Source: CAWFZT01 sp963820415
GTDB lineage: Bacteria; Chloroflexota; Anaerolineae; Anaerolineales; Anaerolineaceae
Reading direction: 5' to 3'
Assembly: GCA_963820415.1 (NCBI GenBank)
Contig: CAWFZT010000006.1
Span: 1 to 64,000 of the forward strand
Length of the DNA: 64,000 nucleotides
Made by a program: the position numbers and the translations under genes. Below are positions 19,475 through 27,137 of this stretch, in pieces (position 1 is the stretch's first letter; every line of letters begins with the position of its first letter). The notes under the pieces were generated by a model. That model did not search any database, was not told the origin of the DNA, and worked only from the letters and a program-made list of their open reading frames with translations.

Positions 19475-21277
19475 ATGATCAAAATGCTGTCTGGTAATGA
19501 AGCCGTGGCGCGCGGCGCCTGGGAGGCAGGGGTGGCGGTGGCTTCCGCTTATCCCGGCACGCCCAGCACCGAAATTCTGGAAAACCTGGCCCGCTATCCC
19601 AATGTGTACGCCGAGTGGGCGCCCAACGAAAAGGTGGCAGTGGATGTGGCTATCGGGGCAGCCTACGCCGGTAAGCGGGCTATGGCAGCCATGAAGCACG
19701 TCGGCCTGAACGTGGCCGCCGATTCTTTCATGTACGTTGCCCTGACCGGCGCCGAAGCCGGCCTGGTGATCATTTCGGCCGACGATCCTGAAATGCACTC
19801 CAGCCAGAACGAGCAGGATAACCGCACCTTCGCCAAGTTCGCCCGTATCCCCTGCCTGGAGCCCAGTGACAGCCAGGAAGCCAAGGATATGACCATCGCC
19901 GCCTTTGGATTGAGCGAGCGTTTCGATACCCCCGTGCTACTGCGGCTGACTACCCGCATCTGCCATTCGTCCGGGGCGGTCGAGTTGGGCGAGCGCATCG
20001 ACCTTCCCGCCCAAGTGAAGAAATACCCGCGCAACCAGGCCAAGTACGTAATGGTGCCCGCCAACGCCCTCAACCGCCACCCGCTGGTAGAACAGCGCCA
20101 AAAAGCCATCGCCGAAATGGCGGAAACTTTTCCTTACAACCGCATCGAAAGAGGAGACCGGTCGTTGGGCATTATCACGAATGGGGTGGCTTACCAGTAC
20201 GCCCGGGAGGTGTTCCCCACCGCTTCGATCCTGCGCCTTGGGATGAGCTGGCCGCTGCCTGAGAAAATGGTCCGCCAGTTTGCCGCCTCGGTCGAGCGCC
20301 TGGTGGTGGTGGAGGAGTTGGATCCATTTATCGAAGAAGCCGTGCGCCTGATGGGGATTGTCGTGGAAGGCAAGAGCATCTTTCCCATCGTGGGCGAGCT
20401 GGACCCACGCCTGGTACGCGAGAGCGCCGTGAACGCCGGCCTGCTGCCGGCTTCCGCCCACGTGCCCTTGCCCGATGTGGACACCGGGCCTTTGCCGGCC
20501 CGCCCACCGGTGCTGTGCCCGGGCTGCCCGCACCGCAGTACCTTTTACATCTTGAGCAAGCTAAAAGTCCCGGTTAACGGCGACATCGGCTGCTACGGTC
20601 TGGGCCTGCCGACCCCGGGCGGGAATGTCATCCTGACCATCGGCTGCATGGGCGCCGGCATCGGTGTGGCGCACGGGGCAGTCAAAGCCGGCTCGTCCGA
20701 ACATCACGTAGCGGTGGTGGGTGATTCGACCTTTTTCCACACCGGCATCCCGGCCCTGATCAACGTGGTTTACAACCGCGCCCCAGTCGTAACCGTTATC
20801 CTGGATAACCGCATCACCGGTATGACCGGGCACCAGGAAAACCCGGGCACCGGCCGTACCCTGCAGGGCCAGGAGACGTTCGAGATCGAGTTTGAGCCGT
20901 TGGTGAGAGCCCTGGGCGTCAAACACGTCAAGACGGTCGCGGCGTTCGAGATGGACGAAATCGAAGCCACCCTCAAAGAATACCTCAAACTCGACGAGCC
21001 GTCCGTGTTGATTACGCGTGAGCCGTGCGCCTTACTGCCAGAAGGGAGGAAAAAGTGGCTGCCCCTGGCGGTGATCGCCGGGGCGTGCAACGGCTGCGCA
21101 TTGTGCTTCCGGGTGGGCTGCCCGGCTATCCTCAAGAGCGAGGAGCTGGACGAGCACTACCAAAGGCCGAAGGCGCTCATCGACGCCGGGGTGTGCACCG
21201 GCTGTGAAGTGTGCGCCCAGATTTGCCCGCGTGATGCGATTACTTTCCGGCCCGTCCAAGAGCCGGTGGAAGGATGA
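19475..21277 (+). CDS. iorA: indolepyruvate ferredoxin oxidoreductase alpha subunit
   Basis: Large subunit of the enzyme that oxidises aryl pyruvates (from Trp, Phe, Tyr) to aryl-acetyl-CoA, reducing ferredoxin. At 600 aa it has the usual fused layout. The N-terminal domain shows SGNEAVARGAWEAG and YPGTPSTEILENLA. The TPP-binding domain shows LCPGCPHRSTFY, NGDIGCYGLG and VGDSTFFHTGIPAL ... DNRITGMTGHQ. A C-terminal ferredoxin domain has CNGCALCFRVGCPAI and CTGCEVCAQICP; the first motif is of the irregular Ior kind. It overlaps iorB by four bases (ATGA). Confidence 0.92.
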   Translation: MIKMLSGNEAVARGAWEAGVAVASAYPGTPSTEILENLARYPNVYAEWAPNEKVAVDVAIGAAYAGKRAMAAMKHVGLNVAADSFMYVALTGAEAGLVIISADDPEMHSSQNEQDNRTFAKFARIPCLEPSDSQEAKDMTIAAFGLSERFDTPVLLRLTTRICHSSGAVELGERIDLPAQVKKYPRNQAKYVMVPANALNRHPLVEQRQKAIAEMAETFPYNRIERGDRSLGIITNGVAYQYAREVFPTASILRLGMSWPLPEKMVRQFAASVERLVVVEELDPFIEEAVRLMGIVVEGKSIFPIVGELDPRLVRESAVNAGLLPASAHVPLPDVDTGPLPARPPVLCPGCPHRSTFYILSKLKVPVNGDIGCYGLGLPTPGGNVILTIGCMGAGIGVAHGAVKAGSSEHHVAVVGDSTFFHTGIPALINVVYNRAPVVTVILDNRITGMTGHQENPGTGRTLQGQETFEIEFEPLVRALGVKHVKTVAAFEMDEIEATLKEYLKLDEPSVLITREPCALLPEGRKKWLPLAVIAGACNGCALCFRVGCPAILKSEELDEHYQRPKALIDAGVCTGCEVCAQICPRDAITFRPVQEPVEG

Positions 21278-21891
21278 CGCCCATGAACGATATCATCAAT
21301 TTCCTCCTGGTGGGCGTCGGCGGGCAGGGTACGCTCCTGGCCAGTGACTTGCTGGTCAACGTGGGGTTAGCGGCAGGTTACCAGGCCAAGCAGGCCGAGG
21401 TGCACGGTATGTCACAGCGCGGCGGCAGCGTGGTCAGCCACGTGCGCTGGGGCAAGGTGGTTTATTCGCCCCTGATCGGGGCCGGCGAAGTGGATGTCTA
21501 TTTGGCCTTTGAAAAACTCGAAGCCCTGCGCCATCTGAATAAGGTCCGCCCGGGGGCGCTGGTGCTGGTTAGCCTGGAGACGATCATGCCGGTCAGCTTG
21601 ACCACCAGCGACCAGTCCTACCCTGAGGACGTGCAGGTGCGCGCCGCCGTGGCCAAAGCCACCTCACGCGCTATGTACATCGACGCAGCGGGGATGGCAG
21701 CCGGGTTGGGCAATCCGCACGTCGCCAACGTCATCGTGCTGGGGGTGCTTTCGAAGGCGATGGAAAAGCAATCCCTGACGGATGGGCGCTTGAGCCTGGA
21801 TACCTGGCTGAAGGCTGTGGCGGAGCGCGTTCCGGCCCGCTATATCGAGCTCAACCAAAAAGCGTTCCTGGCAGGAAGAGAAATAAGCTAA
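21274..21891 (+). CDS. iorB: indolepyruvate ferredoxin oxidoreductase beta subunit
   Basis: Small subunit of the IorAB enzyme, 205 aa, of the POR/KOR gamma family. VGVGGQGTLLASDLL and VHGMSQRGGSVVSHVRWG are the family hallmarks. The first ATG overlaps the iorA stop; a second at 21283 (MNDIINFLL) is an alternative. Together with the Vor/Kor enzyme at 4.3-7.1 kb this indicates ferredoxin-linked amino-acid fermentation. Confidence 0.9.
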   Translation: MTPMNDIINFLLVGVGGQGTLLASDLLVNVGLAAGYQAKQAEVHGMSQRGGSVVSHVRWGKVVYSPLIGAGEVDVYLAFEKLEALRHLNKVRPGALVLVSLETIMPVSLTTSDQSYPEDVQVRAAVAKATSRAMYIDAAGMAAGLGNPHVANVIVLGVLSKAMEKQSLTDGRLSLDTWLKAVAERVPARYIELNQKAFLAGREIS

Positions 21892-21897
21892 AGTGGT

Positions 21898-21903
21898 TAT
21901 AAT
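21898..21903 (+). promoter_or_regulatory. possible -10 box upstream of pncC/cinA
   Basis: A perfect TATAAT seven bases after the iorB stop. If used, transcription would run through repeat copy F before reaching the pncC start, leaving the palindrome in the 5' leader. No clear -35 hexamer. Confidence 0.35.
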
Positions 21904-21910
21904 TGCTTTG

Positions 21911-21976
21911 TTGAGAATTCCCTTGATGGATCGTGGTAGAGCTCTACCGAGTTCTTCCACGGGAAATCCCAAAGAT
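21911..21976. repeat. palindromic intergenic repeat, copy F (short core)
   Basis: Contains the perfect 14-bp palindrome GGTAGAGCTCTACC (21935-21948). It is followed by GAGTTCTTCCACGGGAAATC, which matches the right flank of copies A, B and D (GAGTTCACCACGG...). The left flank is diverged. It overlaps the extended 5' part of the pncC open frame, which argues for a downstream start. Confidence 0.6.
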
Positions 21977-22010
21977 CCTTATCATTGAGGAGCTGAAAGA
22001 GAACCTTATC

Positions 22011-22529
22011 GTGGGAGATGCGCTCGAAGTGCAGGTAGGGCCATTGCTGCGCCAGAATAACCTGAAGCTGGCAGCAGCCGAATCGTGCACCGGCGGATTG
22101 ATCGGTCACCGCCTGACCAACGTACCTGGCTCGTCTGATTATTACCTGGGCAGCATCGTGGCTTATTCCTATGAAGCCAAGGAAAGGCTGCTGGGCGTCA
22201 AACACGATACCCTGCTCACCTACGGCGCCGTCAGCCAGGAGACGGTGCTTGAAATGGCCCGCGGCGTCCGCATCGTTTTCAGCCCCGACTTTCCCATGCC
22301 AAAGATCATCGGCGTCTCGGTCAGCGGCATCGCCGGCCCAGGCGGCGGGATGCCCGGCAAACCCGTCGGCCTGGTATGGATCGGCCTGAGCGCCGCTGGC
22401 CTTGAAAAAGCCTACCGTTTTGTCTGGGACGGGGATCGCCTGAAAAATAAAGAGCTTTCCGCCGAAATGGCCCTCCAGCTCCTTCTGGATTATCTGCAAG
22501 GAGAGCAGAGAGGTCATGATGGCCCCTAA
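22011..22529 (+). CDS. pncC: CinA C-terminal domain protein, nicotinamide-nucleotide amidase
   Basis: Predicted deamidase of nicotinamide mononucleotide, part of pyridine nucleotide salvage. AAESCTGGLIGHRLTNVPGS is the CinA C-terminal active-site region; GAVSQETVLEMARG and SVSGIAGPGGG follow as in PncC. The N-terminal CinA domain is absent, as in stand-alone PncC. The open frame reaches back to ATG 21933, but that stretch is palindromic repeat copy F. GTG 22011 gives VGDALEVQVGPLLRQNN and a normal length (~172 aa), so I take it; the start is not certain. It overlaps the next gene by 14 bases. Confidence 0.85.
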   Translation: MGDALEVQVGPLLRQNNLKLAAAESCTGGLIGHRLTNVPGSSDYYLGSIVAYSYEAKERLLGVKHDTLLTYGAVSQETVLEMARGVRIVFSPDFPMPKIIGVSVSGIAGPGGGMPGKPVGLVWIGLSAAGLEKAYRFVWDGDRLKNKELSAEMALQLLLDYLQGEQRGHDGP

Positions 22530-23790
22530 ACGTATCCTGATCTTAACCGCTGACGCCGGCTTTGGCCACCGCTCGGCTGCCAATGCCGTCGCCGCCGCCC
22601 TGGCCGAGTTATATGGTGACCAGTGCCAGGTTGACATCGTCAACCCTCTCGAAGACAAACACACACCCTCCTTCCTGCGCGACAGCCAGACGGACTACGA
22701 CCGCATCGTCCGCGAAATCCCTGACCTGTACCGGATTGGCTACGATGCCTCTAACTCAACCGTACCAAGTTTCCTTGCTGGCAGGGCTCTCACTGTGCTG
22801 CTTTATGAGACCATGTGTGACGTGGTCACCGCTTATCGGCCGGACGTCATCCTGGTCAACTACCCAATCTACCAGGAACCCCTTCGCTCGGTTTTCACTG
22901 TCAACCGTTATTACGTCCCCATCTATACCGTCGTCACCGACCTGGCTGACATGCACCGTATGTGGTTCGATCCCGGCGTGGATGCCTGCCTGGTGCCCAC
23001 CTCAAAGGCCCGTGAACTGGCGCTTTCCTATAACATGCAGCCAGACCAGGTCATCATTACCGGCATTCCCGTTCACCCGGACTTCTCCAGTGGCAGTTAT
23101 GATAAAGCTGCCGTCCGCCTGGGGCTTGGCTGGCAGCCGGACCTGCTCACTTTTCTGGCGGTCGGCAGCCAGCGCGTGGAAGGCCTGCCGGAAATTTTGA
23201 ATGTGCTCAACCACTTTGGCAGACCGCTCCAATTGGCTGTGGTGGCCGGTAAGAATGAAGAGCTTTACCACCAGCTTCAGGAAATCGACTGGCACGTGCC
23301 TGCGCATCTTTACAATTACGTTACCAATATGCCCACCTTGATGCACGGCGCAGATGCTCTCATCTGCAAAGCTGGTGGGTTGATCGTCACCGAAGGCCTG
23401 GCCTGCGGTCTGCCGATGCTGCTGACCAGCGTTATTCCCGGCCAGGAAACCGGCAACGCCGAATTTGTCGTGGAAAACGGGGCCGGCGACCTTGTCAAAA
23501 ATCCCCTCCAGACCCTGGAGCTGACTGCTCACTGGCTGATGGATGACGGAAAGCTCTTGAAAGAGCGTTCCAGCCATGCCCGCCTGTTAGGCAAACCTAA
23601 AGCAGCTTTTAGCGTGGCTAAATTGTTATGGAAAGCCGCCCAGGCTGGCCCGCTCGATCTAAAAGGCAAACATATCCCCGACAGGCCGTACCTGGTCAAT
23701 TTTCTTACCCGTTACCGGGTGAAATGGCGCCGCCAGCTGCAGCTATTCGGCAGTATTCTTACCGGGAAGGTTGAAGAGCCGCGTGGATAA
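22516..23790 (+). CDS. MGDG-synthase-like glycolipid glycosyltransferase (GT28)
   Basis: A 424-aa glycosyltransferase of the monogalactosyldiacylglycerol synthase / processive diacylglycerol glucosyltransferase type, which adds sugars from a UDP-sugar to membrane lipid. The N-terminal domain has LTADAGFGHRSAANAVAAAL, the GxGH acceptor motif. The C-terminal nucleotide-sugar domain has LICKAGGLIVTEGLACGLP and EFVVENGAGDLVKNP, both typical. AGAGAGGTC precedes the ATG. Acceptor and sugar cannot be fixed from sequence. Located with pncC and a phosphorylase-like gene in one overlapping string. Confidence 0.82.
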   Translation: MMAPKRILILTADAGFGHRSAANAVAAALAELYGDQCQVDIVNPLEDKHTPSFLRDSQTDYDRIVREIPDLYRIGYDASNSTVPSFLAGRALTVLLYETMCDVVTAYRPDVILVNYPIYQEPLRSVFTVNRYYVPIYTVVTDLADMHRMWFDPGVDACLVPTSKARELALSYNMQPDQVIITGIPVHPDFSSGSYDKAAVRLGLGWQPDLLTFLAVGSQRVEGLPEILNVLNHFGRPLQLAVVAGKNEELYHQLQEIDWHVPAHLYNYVTNMPTLMHGADALICKAGGLIVTEGLACGLPMLLTSVIPGQETGNAEFVVENGAGDLVKNPLQTLELTAHWLMDDGKLLKERSSHARLLGKPKAAFSVAKLLWKAAQAGPLDLKGKHIPDRPYLVNFLTRYRVKWRRQLQLFGSILTGKVEEPRG

Positions 23791-24502
23791 CGCCCTCGAA
23801 GAAATCCCGACCGCCGTGCTGGTCTCGGCTGGCGGGGAATGGCGACGCGTCCTTTCCTTTTACCAACCCGCCTGCCAGCCTTCCCCCTACGGAGATTATT
23901 TTTTAACCCGGTTGTGTCAGCAGACGGTCGTGTTTCTCCACGGCGGATGGGGGAAAATCGCTGCCGCCGCCTCCACCCAGTACGCCATCCAGCGCTGGCG
24001 CCCGCAGCAGGTAATCAACCTGGGCACTTGCGGAGGTTTTTCAGGGCAGGTTGAACGCGGCGAAATCCTGCTGGTCACCCGCACCCTGGTCTACGATATC
24101 GACGAAAAGATGGGTGACCCCCAACAGGCCCTGGCGCATTACACAACCTCCATCGACCTGTCCTGGCTGGAGCAGCCCTATCCCCAGCCGGTCAGACTGG
24201 CCTGCCTGGTATCCGCCGATCGCGACCTCGACCCGGCCGATATCGGCTGGCTGCACGAGCGCTTTGGCGCCATCGCCGCAGATTGGGAATCGGGCGCCAT
24301 CGCCTGGGTAGCCCGGCGCAACCAGGCGCGCTGCCTGATCCTGCGCGGCGTCACCGACCTGGTCAGCCAGCAAGGGGGCGAGGCTTACGGTTCGCTCGAA
24401 TTCTTCAACCAGGCCGCCCAACACATCATGACCAGCCTGCTGGAGGCGCTGCCCGGATGGATCGAGCTGGCGCGCAACAAAAGCCAACCAAAGCGCCCGT
24501 AA
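23771..24502 (+). CDS. nucleoside phosphorylase-I / MTA-SAH nucleosidase-like protein
   Basis: A 243-aa protein of the PNP/UDP family, which cleaves the glycosidic bond of purine nucleosides such as methylthioadenosine or S-adenosylhomocysteine. FLHGGWGKIAAAASTQYAI and VINLGTCGGFSGQVERGEIL are the phosphate/ribose-site motifs. ADWESGAIAWVA replaces the usual MEGAA motif, and ILRGVTDLV carries the catalytic Asp. The start is unclear: the open frame begins at TTG 23771 inside the previous gene, with GTG 23783 as a second choice. It is the last gene of this string. Confidence 0.72.
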   Translation: MKSRVDNALEEIPTAVLVSAGGEWRRVLSFYQPACQPSPYGDYFLTRLCQQTVVFLHGGWGKIAAAASTQYAIQRWRPQQVINLGTCGGFSGQVERGEILLVTRTLVYDIDEKMGDPQQALAHYTTSIDLSWLEQPYPQPVRLACLVSADRDLDPADIGWLHERFGAIAADWESGAIAWVARRNQARCLILRGVTDLVSQQGGEAYGSLEFFNQAAQHIMTSLLEALPGWIELARNKSQPKRP

Positions 24503-24528
24503 ACCGTGCCTTTTTTCACAAATCCGTT

Positions 24529-24534
24529 TATAAT
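24529..24534 (+). promoter_or_regulatory. possible -10 box upstream of secD
   Basis: A perfect TATAAT 27 bases after the preceding stop codon and immediately before repeat copy C. Transcription from it would include the whole palindrome in the secD leader (about 160 bases). No convincing -35 hexamer. Confidence 0.35.
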
Positions 24535-24548
24535 CGCTATGTTTTGTG

Positions 24549-24652
24549 CTTTGGGAATTTCCGTGGAGAACTCCCGGATTTGGGATGTGAGTGTGCATAC
24601 GCACACTCACATCCCAAATCCGGGGATCTTCGACGACAAATCCCAATGAGCC
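24549..24652. repeat. palindromic intergenic repeat, copy C (inverted)
   Basis: Arms 24575-24596 and 24601-24622 are perfectly complementary over 22 bp with an ATAC loop. The copy lies in the opposite orientation to copy A: its right end reads AAATCCCAATGAGCC, the complement of copy A's left end. Compared with copy A the core changes GAGCGTG to GAGTGTG on one arm, with the matching change on the other. Confidence 0.85.
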
Positions 24653-24697
24653 AAATATCTTGTATGCGACAGGAAATTAAGGACTGGAGACCTGAGA

Positions 24698-26150
24698 ATG
24701 GGCCATCGTTATAATACGTACCTTGCTCTAATTGTCGTCATCCTGGCGGCCGTGCTTTGGGTCGATTTACCGGGCAACCCCGGCATCCACATCGGCAGTT
24801 TCAACAGAGACCTGAGCACCAAGCTGGGCCTTGATTTGCGGGGAGGCTTACGCGTCCTCCTGGAGGTTGACGAGCCCGCTACCGTGCAGGTTACCGCCCA
24901 ACAATTGAACGACGCCAAACAAATCCTCACCCAACGCAGCAACGCCCTGGGGGTGGCCGAAAACACCTTTTCGGTGACCGGAAACAACCGCATCATCGCC
25001 GAATTTCCGGGATTGACCAACACCAGCGACGTCATTTCCATCATGAAACAGACCGGCTTGCTGACCTTCGTACCCCTGGGGTCCACTCCCCTGCCGGCCG
25101 GTACTAAGATCACGGTAGACGTGAGCAAGCTCCATGTCCCGGTGGAGCAGCTTACTCCTACGCTTCCACCCGCTACGCCTACTTCTACCGGCCCGACGCC
25201 GACCCTGGCCAACCCTACCGAAACGGCTACCCCAGCGGCCGGCGTAACCCCCAGCCCGACAGCTACCGCCCTTCCCCCGGTTTACTACGCCCTGATGACC
25301 GGCGCTGACCTGGATTCGGCTTCCGTCACACGCGATACCGTAGGCGATTACGTGATCGATTTCACCCTTAAAGAACCGGGTAAAACCACTTTTGCCGATT
25401 ACACCACCAAACACGTTGGCGATTATCTGGCCATCGTGCTGGATGGGTCGATCATTTCTGCTCCAAGTGTGAATTCGGCCATCACCCAGGGATCGGGTCA
25501 GATCTCCGGTAGCTTCACCTATGATTCAGCCAAACCAACTGGCTATTCAACTGCGCTACGGCTCGCTGCCCGTACCGCTGAAGGTGGTCCAGAGCCAGGC
25601 AGTCGGTGCCACGTTGGGCCAGGACTCGATCAACAAGAGCCTGGTCGCCGGCATCGTCGGCCTGTCGATGGTCATCCTGTTCATGATCTTGTCTTACCGG
25701 CTGCCTGGCGTGATCGCCAGCCTGGCCCTGGCCTGCTATGCCGCCACCTCCCTGGCCCTGTTCAAGTTCATCGGCGTCACCCTGACCCTGCCCGGCATTG
25801 CCGGTTTCGTCTTGAGCATCGGGGTGGCCGTCGACGCCAACATCCTCATCTTTGAACGCCTGAAAGAGGAGCTGCGCGCCGGGCGTGGCCTGCGCCAGGC
25901 CATCGATGTCGCCTGGTCACGCGCCTGGCCTTCCATCCGGGATTCCAATATCACTACCGTCATTTCCTGCGTCATCCTGTTTTGGTTTGGAAGCTCGTTT
26001 GGAGCCACCATCGTTCAAGGCTTTGCCACCACCCTGTTTATCGGTGTGATCATCAGCCTGATTACGGCCGTCTTCGTCACCCGCACCTTCTTGCACGAGG
26101 TGCTCGATAACTTAAAATTCGCGGAACACCCACGCTGGTTCAGGGCTTAG
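24698..26150 (+). CDS. secD: protein translocase subunit SecD, one frameshift
   Basis: Membrane subunit of the SecDF complex, which uses ion gradients to pull secreted proteins across the membrane. One N-terminal helix is followed by LGLDLRGGLRVLLEVD, the SecD signature. The P1 domain then carries an unusual Thr/Pro-rich insert at residues ~149-194. After DYLAIVLDGSIISAPSVNSA the frame changes near 25530 and continues as NQLAIQLRYGSLPVPLKVV, five membrane segments, GVAVDANILIFERLKEEL and SNITTVISCVILFWFG. Joined length is ~484 aa. One base change is enough to restore the frame. Confidence 0.9.
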
Positions 26151-26160
26151 GAGTTTGATC

Positions 26161-27081
26161 ATGGATATTATTAAAAGGCGCTATCTGTATTTTGCCATCT
26201 CCTTGCTGGTGATTATCCCCGGCGTGATCGCCCTGGCCCTCTGGGGCCTGCCCCTGGCCATCGACTTCACCGGGGGTAGTGTGCTGGAAGTCCAGTTCGA
26301 AACCGGCAAAGCTCCCCAACCGGCTGCCGTGATTGCCTTGTACGACAAGTTGGGCGTCCGCGACCCCGAGGTACAATCATCCCAAAATGACGTGCTGGTC
26401 ATCCGCTCCAAAGAGATCGACGAAACCACCAAGAATACCCTCGTCAGCGATATGGCTGCCCAGTTCGCCAGCAAGGTGTCTGTCACCAGTTTCGATACCG
26501 TCGGCCCTGAGATCGGTTCGGAAACCACCAAGAACGCCGCCCTGGCAGTGGTGGCCGCCTCGGTCGGCATTCTGCTGTATATCACCTATGCCTTTCGCAA
26601 CATCCCCAATGCCTTCCGCTACGGCGTGGCAGCCATTATCGCCACCATCCACGATATCCTGGTCGTTCTCGGCACCTTTGCCCTTCTGGGGCACTTCCTG
26701 GGCTGGGAGGTGGACTCCCTCTTCCTGACCGCCCTCTTGACCGTGATCGCCTTCTCCGTCCACGATGACGTGGTGGTGTTCGACCGCATCCGCGAGAATG
26801 CCAACACCTACCGCCGGGTGAAATACGACCAGGTGGTCAACTACTCCATCGTGCAGACCATGGACCGCTCCATCAACACCCAGTTTACCGTCATGCTCAC
26901 CCTGCTGTCCCTGGCGTTGTTTGGCGGCGTTACCATCCACCACTTCGTCGTCACCCTGCTGATCGGTGTGTTTAGTGGCACCTACTCCTCCGTCTTCAAC
27001 GCCGCCCCCATCCTGGTCGTCTGGTCGAACCAGGAATGGAAAACCTGGTTCCGCCGCAGCGAACCTAAAACAGCCGAATAG
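26161..27081 (+). CDS. secF: protein translocase subunit SecF
   Basis: Partner of SecD, ~306 aa, six predicted membrane segments. ATG 26161 behind TAGGAG gives MDIIKRRYLYFAIS; the frame also opens at TTG 26155. AIDFTGGSVLEVQFE is the SecF signature, and the DDVVVFDRIRENANTYRR segment is the conserved cytoplasmic turn. In many SecFs this reads NDTVVVFDR; here it is HDDVVVFDR. The gene starts 10 bases after secD and ends at the hairpin terminator 27083-27137. Confidence 0.92.
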   Translation: MDIIKRRYLYFAISLLVIIPGVIALALWGLPLAIDFTGGSVLEVQFETGKAPQPAAVIALYDKLGVRDPEVQSSQNDVLVIRSKEIDETTKNTLVSDMAAQFASKVSVTSFDTVGPEIGSETTKNAALAVVAASVGILLYITYAFRNIPNAFRYGVAAIIATIHDILVVLGTFALLGHFLGWEVDSLFLTALLTVIAFSVHDDVVVFDRIRENANTYRRVKYDQVVNYSIVQTMDRSINTQFTVMLTLLSLALFGGVTIHHFVVTLLIGVFSGTYSSVFNAAPILVVWSNQEWKTWFRRSEPKTAE

Positions 27082-27082
27082 A

Positions 27083-27137
27083 GATAATAAAAAAGACAAC
27101 ACCCCCATGACATGGGGGTGTTGTCTTTTTTATTATC
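27083..27137. terminator. 25-bp-stem bidirectional terminator between secF and metG
   Basis: A perfect 25-bp stem (27083-27107 with 27113-27137) and a 5-base TGACA loop. The stem has a CACCCCCA core flanked by AAAAAAG and CTTTTTT, so it works as an A/T-flanked terminator in both directions. It begins two bases after the secF stop and contains the metG stop codon. Confidence 0.9.

Noticed and set aside
24549..24652. secD leader hairpin as a known riboswitch or secDF regulator
   Set aside because: The same palindrome occurs upstream of unrelated genes, so it is a dispersed repeat.
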